Below the pieces are notes generated by a model. The model was given only the letters and a program-made list of their open reading frames with translations. It had not been told where the DNA came from and made no database searches. A stretch of 64,000 bases of DNA. It comes from Membranipora membranacea. Its lineage: Eukaryota > Bryozoa > Gymnolaemata > Cheilostomatida > Membraniporidae. The position numbers and the translations under genes are program-made. Location of the stretch: assembly GCA_914767715.1 (NCBI GenBank), contig OU612072.1, forward strand, positions 11,036,001 through 11,100,000. The letters are read 5' to 3'. Shown here piece by piece: positions 56,701-64,000 of this stretch (its first letter is position 1; every line of letters starts with the position of its first letter).

Positions 56701-59700
56701 CTCCAGGACCACAAGGATTCAGAGTAAGTAGCCCATAATCCCTATCTTCAGCTTGAGTAAAGTTGGCAGCTAAAACAACAAGTATTTGTCAATTATTTAG
56801 TTTGTCTGATTAAGCAGTTGTCTTTTAAATTCTTTTTGTAAAAGCTATGCATATACCAATGCATGTTATAGCCAGGCAGTAACTTATGATATAGTTATGT
56901 CTGATTTCTATGGTAATCAATTCCAATGCCAACTATTGATGGTGGAAAGAGTGCTCCAATAAGGGAAGGTAACTCTCATTCCCTGCATAATGATGTGCAA
57001 GGTAATAATGGCATCGCTCTTGTTCTATCACTTGGGAAGCTGTATACTGTTTGTCAAGAGACAGCGTTGGATGCAACCAGGTATTTATCATCATATGGTT
57101 TACTGCATTTAGGGAGAGCCAGGAAGAGCCGGTAACCCCGGAGCTGAGGGAGAGACTGGACTGCCAGGTGATATGGGAGGTGATGGAAGGAAAGGACAAA
57201 AGGGAAGCAGAGGTAATCCCGGACAGAGAGGACCTATGGGACCCCGCGGTGTACCAGGATCACGTGGAGATCAGGGAAGAAGTGGTGCTGATGGAGCTGA
57301 GGGACCAGCAGGTATGTCGCTTGTCCTATTGACAACTATTTCCTAAAATCCATTTTCTCTCAGAATTCTGAAAACATTTTTCAACATTATTTCTTTCATC
57401 TTGTGAAATCTCTTGTTGCATTATGTGATTGAACAGGATCAACCATGACTTTAAAACTTGTTGAAATAGTCGCTCATCCCTAAACTTAAATAATTTAGGC
57501 GGTAACCATTGTTCTAGCTTGACATTTCCCCATACAATTTTCTCATCTGTTTTCAGGACTCCCCGGACGCAACGGTATGGATGGATCACCAGGAGATGCT
57601 GGACAGCCAGGTGCAGTAGGTATCCCAGGACCAACCGGACAAGATGGAGCTACCGGTAGACAGGGAGATAGAGGACCGATCGGAGAGATGGGAGAGCCTG
57701 GTCTACAAGGAGAGACCGGAAACCCAGGAAACGATGGAGACATCGGAGCTGAAGGCAACAGAGTAAGCACTTATCTATTTACTTTGCAGCATCGTAAAGG
57801 CACTCTGTGCATTACCCTAGGCCAGCAATGAGACCTTGTCTGTATTATGGGTTGTTATGTATATTGCTTATGCGGTGTTATCTTCTCATGTGCATTTCTG
57901 AATAGACTGATGTGCTTGTATTGGTTCTGTCTTGATTAACTGATGGGTTTTGGTTTGTTGTTGTGTGTAATTGTCTGCTCATGTTTATTAACCCTAGTAG
58001 AAAACTCCAAATTGTTGGACTGAATCTGAGTCTATGGCACTCTGCACATGGGCAAATTACTGAGTCCACCATTCATCTCTGCAGCATAGGGGCTGATTCA
58101 ATTCACCAGGACCAAGTACCTGGATTGGAAAAGTAATATAAACCCATAATTTAGAAATATTTGAGGCCTACATGGAGCACTGGCTTTGCTCTCTCATCAC
58201 CTTGAAATCTTTTAATTCGCCATCATCGATGTGCCACAAGGCTATCCTGCAAGCATAATACTATCAAGGTGGTAACTAAGAAGTATTCAACTTAACTGTT
58301 AAGAAAAATCTAGTAACATTTGCCATCCGAAGATGTTGAGAATGAACATCAATAAAACGGATTTATATTTTATTATTTATATTTACTATCAATATCAATC
58401 ATTTTAATTATCATCTTTACTGTTCTCAAGCCCTAATTTTACTGTCAATGTCTTATCTTTGCCAGGGACCACAAGGACCCACTGGTATGAGAGGACTCAG
58501 AGGTGACCGAGGTATCGATGGACCACAGGGACAGCCTGGTGTACAGGGAGAGAGAGGACACCAGGGCCCACGTGGAGGTCCCGGTGAGATGGGAGCTGAA
58601 GGTATGCCCGGTATCCAGGGTGATCGTGGACCCAGAGGAGACAGAGGCGTCAAGGGAGATAGAGGTAAATTATAATTGTGTGATATTGAGTTTATGATAG
58701 TTCTATTTTAAGGTTGGCTCATTGAATAATAGATTTTTCAGAAAAGCTTTGAGATCAGTGATGCACAACGCAGAAATACTGGACATATTCTACTTTTTCA
58801 CATATATGAAACTCAAGATTCTGTGAATGAATCATTTTTTTCAATGGTGCTGCTACTCTAATGGAACGAGAATGAATGATTAATTGCAGTTAATGAAGGA
58901 ACAATAATCTGGAATACCACCCTTTCAATGCCACACGCTTGCTGTGTCATTAAGATATAATATATGATTATCACTTGGCTTCTTTCTTACAGGACTCGAT
59001 GCTGCCGATGGACCACCAGGCCCAGATGGATTTGATGGAGCACCAGGAGTACCAGGTGAGATCGGACCTCAGGGAGAACGTGGACAGAGAGGTACACCTG
59101 GAGAGATGGGACTCCCCGGTATCAAGGGTAAGTTTGATAGGTCAAGTTAACACATAAATAATAAAGGCTTGAGTAGATAATTCTTTCTTGCACTGTCACT
59201 GTAGAATTTTGGATATGTTTGCATCGTTTTCCTATCAAGATGATATTTTTGCTAAATATAAACCGCATAATAATAATGGACCTTTAATTATTGTAATAAT
59301 GATAATAATACAAGCCAAACAAAACCTCAAGGACTCCCATATTCTTTGTTGTAGAAACATGACTTTTTTTGTAATTGAGATATTGTTATTCCACGCAGAA
59401 CCTCTCAAACAGCAAGTTGAGTTATCTTCTTTTTCTCTCCATATAGGTCAACCAGGACCAGAAGGAGCTCAAGGCGGTAAAGGACCACAAGGAGGCAAGG
59501 GAGAATCTGGCAAACCAGGATTTGATGGTGCACCTGGAGGCATTGGTCAACCAGGACCCGGCGGAGCTCAAGGCATCAAGGGTATATGTTGTTACTTCAA
59601 TTTTCACTCAACATAAATTACAAATTTACTTTTTTGGCTGATTGATTACTGCAAACCATACTAGATTCATGCGTGTTCTTCTCTATGAGAGCTAGCAGTG

Positions 59701-62700
59701 AATGATATCATGTAGAATATTTTCAATAACCAGCACAACTTGTTTGGCTTTTTCTAGGCATTGTCTTGCAATCCTCAATCCACATAAAAGCTTTTCTCCC
59801 TCCATCCTTCAAAGGAAATTGTGAGAACCGTAGTGCCTGTGCAAGAAGTTTGTCTTGGTCTATCTGTTACAGTCTGTAGTATCGAGTATTTGAGTGTGAA
59901 ACATAATGGTAAAATTCCAACATGATGTGATCTGATATTCTCTCTTGCTACTTGCTCATCACTCAACACAAACTATGTTCTACATATTTTTCAGCCGATA
60001 CAATACGTAATAGTTTAGCTAAGACACGTGGTCTATATCTTTGATTATCTGTCACAGTCTCTTGGTAGTTTTGAAGGTAGAAGAAAATCCAATCGTCATG
60101 TCATCTGATTTCCTCTCTCTCTTCTTGTAGGACGAGTTGGAGAACCAGGAGGTGCTGGAGACAGAGGAGCACCAGGTCTAGATGGTGAGGATGGTGAAGA
60201 GGGAGACAGCGGTCGCCCCGGTGCTGCAGGATTCCCTGGAGATAGAGGTAACCCAGGTGTACAAGGAGAGACTGGAGGCCAAGGTATCCCAGGAGAAGCC
60301 GGAGATCAGGGACCCCAGGGACCACGTGGAGATAAGGGTAGGTTGGAATATATTTGCTTCTTGTTGGAGCTTTGTTGTACCATATTTATTTGCAGCTTAT
60401 TAGCATAGCATTAGCCTGAGTTAGGGCCAATGTGATCATTGCCTTGTAACTGAACTCATGAGGATTAAATTTGTGACATTTGACCATTGAAAACATAATG
60501 CAGGAAATTGCAGTTGATTTGTTCGGGCTCTCAATTGATGACAACTCATGCACAATCTCAGATCCTGCTGATTTTGCTTGTCCTTTTTCTGGTTACTCTA
60601 ATTATTCACAATATAAATATTTTCAATTGCAGGCAAAGTAGGAGAGGCTGGGTTTGATGGAGAGACCGGAGCCACCGGTTTAGAAGGAGAAACAGGACCA
60701 GTTGGTGCACCTGGAATGCCAGGATTACCCGGTAAGTTATTGTTAAATTATCTTGAAGCAGAAATCAGCTTCACAGGCTACAAAATATCTCTTCGCACTC
60801 TTCCGGTGTTTAAAATCTATTTTTCTTCAATTAAATTTTGTTTCCTACTGTCACAATGACATTCAAACTACGGTCGTTCATGGGGGTTCGGTTGGGGATC
60901 TGTATGAAGTTACACTTTGTCTCAATTTCCGATGACCTTCACAAAATTGATATCTAGTCTTGATATGAAGTCTAACCATCTTCATAAATGAGATCAAAGT
61001 GGGGAGAATACATATAAACATGCATTTTTTTGCATACAATTTCTTTCTGCTTATATGCATGTCTTTTTCTCTGCATGATGTTTGCCACCCTCAGACAAAG
61101 TTACATTCTATCGCTATGATTAAAGTGTCTCTGCCAATGGATGATTAGTGCAAGTTTCATTTTTGGTAGCTTGCTGGACACCCAGTTCTAGTTTTCTAGA
61201 ATGTATCACATACCCAGTATGAGGATTTAGGGCACCTTGCATCCCTTTATAGGGGCTGCCCAATCTTCTGTTTCTTACTAAACAGCAAGATACATTTGAT
61301 CACTTTTTGTTAATTTAGGACTTGATGGAAACGATGGTGAGAGAGGTACTTCTGGTAAGCCCGGACAACAAGGCCCTCAGGGTTCTACTGGTGAGCGTGG
61401 AGAGGCTGGTGAGCGCGGACCTCCTGGTCTTATGGGAGAGACTGGCTTCCCTGGATTAACTGGTGTCATGGGTACGTCAAAATATGTATCGTTAGGAGTT
61501 AGGGGAAGCCTTTTTTAAAATCCCCGCTTTGTAAATAATTCTCCTCCAATTCTTCATATTTTCATGACTAACGGACCTTGAATCCATGAAGTCCTCCGCT
61601 GAAGTTATTATACAAGTAAATTTTTATTTGATTATCTCTTGAGCCAAATTTTACCTTTTGTTCTAATTTTACAGGCAAGGTTGGTGAGAGAGGACTACAG
61701 GGTATGCCTGGACTTCAAGGAGACCAGGGAGTACAAGGAGCAGTAGGTATCCCAGGCTCTATTGGTCTCCCAGGACCAACTGGACAAGTTGGACCACAAG
61801 GTATGATATTCATAAATTAATGATGCAATTTTACCCTATTTGTGGAAACTAACAACAAACACAATGTTCTATATTGCTATTGCTATAGAATCCTAGGTAT
61901 TTTGTTGAAATGCCTTATTATACATAATGTAAGGGAATATATGGTCTTTATCAGGAAATATCCAATATGAATATTTAGCAATGTATATTATGCGTCATAT
62001 TTGGATGCCACTCAAAACAGAGATGTCAGCTATCTTAAGGCGGATTAAGATATTTTGGTCCATGATTTTTAGTTGTTGTGAATGATTTATTGATTCATTA
62101 TCATATATTTTATAGGATCACAGGGACAGCCAGGAGTACCTGGATTAGATGGTAAACCAGGTAAGGATGGAGATATTGGCCAAGCTGGACCAGCTGGACC
62201 TACTGGACCTCCAGGCTCTATCGGTGAGCCAGGACAAGACGGCAGGTCAGTGAAAAATGTGTGACATAAATATTGTTATATTATTTTCTGAATATTTCAT
62301 TTGCCAGAATTACAGTTATGATTATAGAATCTCCCATTGTCCCACTGTCCAAGATGTTACCCTAAGTAAGCACTCACACCACAGCACGAGATTTTGTTCG
62401 TATGATTTTTATTTGAAGTAGAAAACAAATAATTCCCAGTATATAAATTCAAGCGCGTGGGAATTTAAAAATATATTGGATACATTACTACGTTATTTTT
62501 TATATCAAAGAAAATTATCAAACCATTTTCCTGGTTTTAGACCCGGTTCAGCCGGACAGCCCGGTATCGATGGGCGCCCTGGAGAGACCGGCCCACAGGG
62601 TAACAGTGGACCTATTGGTATGACTGGCAGACCAGGTACCTCAGGCACTCAGGGAAGCAAGGGACCACAAGGATCAAAGGTTTGTATACCTTGTTAATCA

Positions 62701-63730
62701 CTTCTTTTCACATAGAGCTCCTCAGCTAAATAGATTCCTGTAAACAAGATTTAAAAGCTAGAGATCTGGCTCGGTGGCTGTGTTGTAATGTAAGTTAGCC
62801 AAGTTGCTGCTAATGGCCAAAATATCTGCCAACATAAACTATTTGTATACCTGACATTTAGTTATTTTAGCTGCAGCCACGGGAAGTAATTTGGTACGAG
62901 TTAACGGTTGTGATGTATTTATTAACAGTTGTAAGACTGAAAGCAAAAACGTAACAGTTTGGTAGCAAGAGGGACAACATTGGTTTGAATGACAATAAAT
63001 ACCTGGGAATAAGCAAACAGCAAATAGCAATCCAAGCGATGCAATCAAACGCAATTACGTATCAAAGTCATGACTCATGATACAGATACAACATAACTAT
63101 TTACCTCATTGGCTCCTTTATATAAATGTGGTTACTGTTATAAATTAGGTGAAAACCATTATTTCACATATATAAATGGTGAGCTGCCACACCTGATAGC
63201 AATGCTGTGTCACCCGCAACTGACTATAATTAGCCATAGTGGAGAAAAATAGAGGGAAAATATAACCACATTCAAAGAATAGCTGAAAGTAAATAGCCTT
63301 AGCACTTGTTGATTCAAGCTAGCTGCATATCGTAAGACCTGCAGCTACAGTTATCCTCTCATTAAAAAAAGGATAGAGGACTCCAAATTAATATAAACTG
63401 TACTATTTTTAACTTGCTGCGCAGATTGTGAACCGAAATAGCATTAGGTCCTACTAGATATCAACCAGCACTTTCCTGATCAAAATATATAAATCAAAGA
63501 AAACTTGCCCCTAATCTTGGTTTTCATTAAAAATGGCTGCCCCGCAACCCTGTTTATTGTCTGTCTATACACATATTTATACTGTATTTAAACATATTTG
63601 TAGGGACCAGCAGGGCCCAGAGGACCACAAGGACCTGCAGGACGTATGGGACCCGCCGGACCTCAGGGAGATACCGGACCAAGTGGTGATCAAGGAGAGA
63701 AGGGAGACCAGGGAAAATCTGGCGACAAAG
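50789..63730 (+). CDS. Long uninterrupted-type collagen, 5' part (22 exons, runs off right edge)
   Basis: Exons: 50789-50843, 52726-52748, 53106-53132, 53758-53793, 54285-54474, 54772-54843, 55055-55252, 55588-55758, 56025-56168, 56581-56723, 57113-57311, 57557-57762, 58466-58664, 58993-59127, 59447-59581, 60131-60337, 60633-60731, 61319-61471, 61675-61800, 62116-62245, 62541-62679 and 63604-63730. All joints keep phase; 971 codons in view. Exon 1 is a signal peptide ([18 protein letters not shown]). Exons 2-4 are tiny and encode a Pro/Gln-rich linker with no VWC or TSPN domain. From exon 5 on, about 924 codons are Gly-X-Y, with one Gly to Ala change at the start of exon 14. Helix length suggests a fibrillar-type matrix collagen; the C-propeptide that would decide this is outside the window. 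Confidence 0.93.
50844..52725 (+). other. Collagen intron 1
   Basis: This 1.9-kb intron separates the signal-peptide exon from the linker exons. Its only clear structure is a 40-bp palindrome at 51459-51498; no nested gene was found. Confidence 0.6.
51459..51498. repeat. 40-bp palindrome in collagen intron 1
   Basis: ttaatcacagagtaaggata is followed directly by tatccttactctgtggttaa, a 20-bp stem with one mismatch and no loop. It resembles a tiny foldback element. Confidence 0.7.
62680..63603 (+). other. Collagen intron 21
   Basis: This 924-bp intron is one of the largest in the helical part of the gene. It is AT-rich and holds no ORF or repeat that I can support; a minus frame at 62839-63054 appears fortuitous. 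Confidence 0.5.
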
Positions 63731-64000
63731 GTAAAGTCATGTCATTTCTCATACAAGATCTTGTAACCAAAAACATGTTACTCTAAGGTCATTTATCGCT
63801 ATACTGACTGAAATCCTCAGCAGTTATCGGAATGGCAAAATTATTTAACGGACTTGGCCTCAATTGTATTGTGACCATCATTGCATATTAAAATTTCATC
63901 TAATATATGGTCAGCTAACTATGACAACACCTTAATTACCATGTTTTACACTGTCAACTTCACAGCTTTGTGATAACCATTGAGGTAAGAAAGTGGATAT
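63731..64000 (+). other. Start of collagen intron 22, cut by window edge
   Basis: The donor gtaaag follows exon 22, which ends one base into a Gly codon. No further exon is visible before base 64000, so the rest of the helix and the C-terminal domain lie beyond the window. Confidence 0.7.

Noticed and set aside
54285-63730. CRISPR-like or satellite repeat appearance of the collagen exons
   Set aside because: The periodicity is the 9-base Gly-X-Y coding pattern within spliced exons. Antisense and shifted frames over these exons are shadows.

Overview
The window looks like nuclear DNA of an invertebrate animal. Genes have many short exons with GT-AG introns, the intergenic DNA is AT-rich, and there are non-LTR retrotransposons, hairpin MITEs, a nuclear COX5A gene, a NUSAP-type spindle gene and a long Gly-X-Y collagen gene. 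A non-bilaterian such as a sponge is my best guess. This rests on overall gene style, not on a diagnostic marker.

Layout. 1-5.3 kb holds three decayed non-LTR retrotransposon pieces: an RTE-like copy on minus, a CR1-like copy on plus, and a detached endonuclease fragment. 6.3-7.26 kb is a non-autonomous hAT-type element with an 8-bp target duplication. 7.3-10.7 kb has nothing I recognise, and 10.69 kb has a small secreted Cys-rich ORF. From about 11.35 to 31.1 kb the DNA is a large imperfect inverted duplication. Its outer arms carry the 3' part of a NUSAP-like gene: a partial copy on plus (11.46-13.53 kb) and the complete gene's end on minus. Its inner arms carry a secreted NHL-repeat gene: a broken copy on plus (15.7-17.6 kb) and a better copy on minus (19.6-26.7 kb). 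A nearly intact CR1/Jockey-type LINE (22.2-26.15 kb) sits in intron 1 of the minus NHL gene, next to a tandem duplication of that gene's signal-peptide exon.

29.0-43.5 kb (minus) is a complete 15-exon NUSAP1-like gene, reconstructed here as 788 codons with every exon joint in phase. Its intron 7 is almost filled by a 4,756-bp element (34,267-39,022) with terminal inverted repeats, a CTTA target duplication, a ten-unit ~175-bp satellite and a degraded gene of an unfamiliar protein family. This is the best candidate for an undescribed system in the window. COX5A (plus, 43.9-46.9 kb) is head-to-head with the NUSAP gene across 433 bp. After about 3.4 kb of intergenic DNA, a collagen gene begins at 50.8 kb and runs off the right edge. 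Its 22 visible exons encode a signal peptide, a short linker and about 924 codons of Gly-X-Y.

Functional links: NUSAP bundles spindle microtubules, COX5A is a mitochondrial respiratory subunit, the collagen is extracellular matrix, and the NHL protein is secreted. Nothing suggests a shared pathway. The strongest theme is genome plasticity: inverted duplication, nested transposons and exon duplication. All calls are by eye from sequence; percentages are manual counts on the stated exons.
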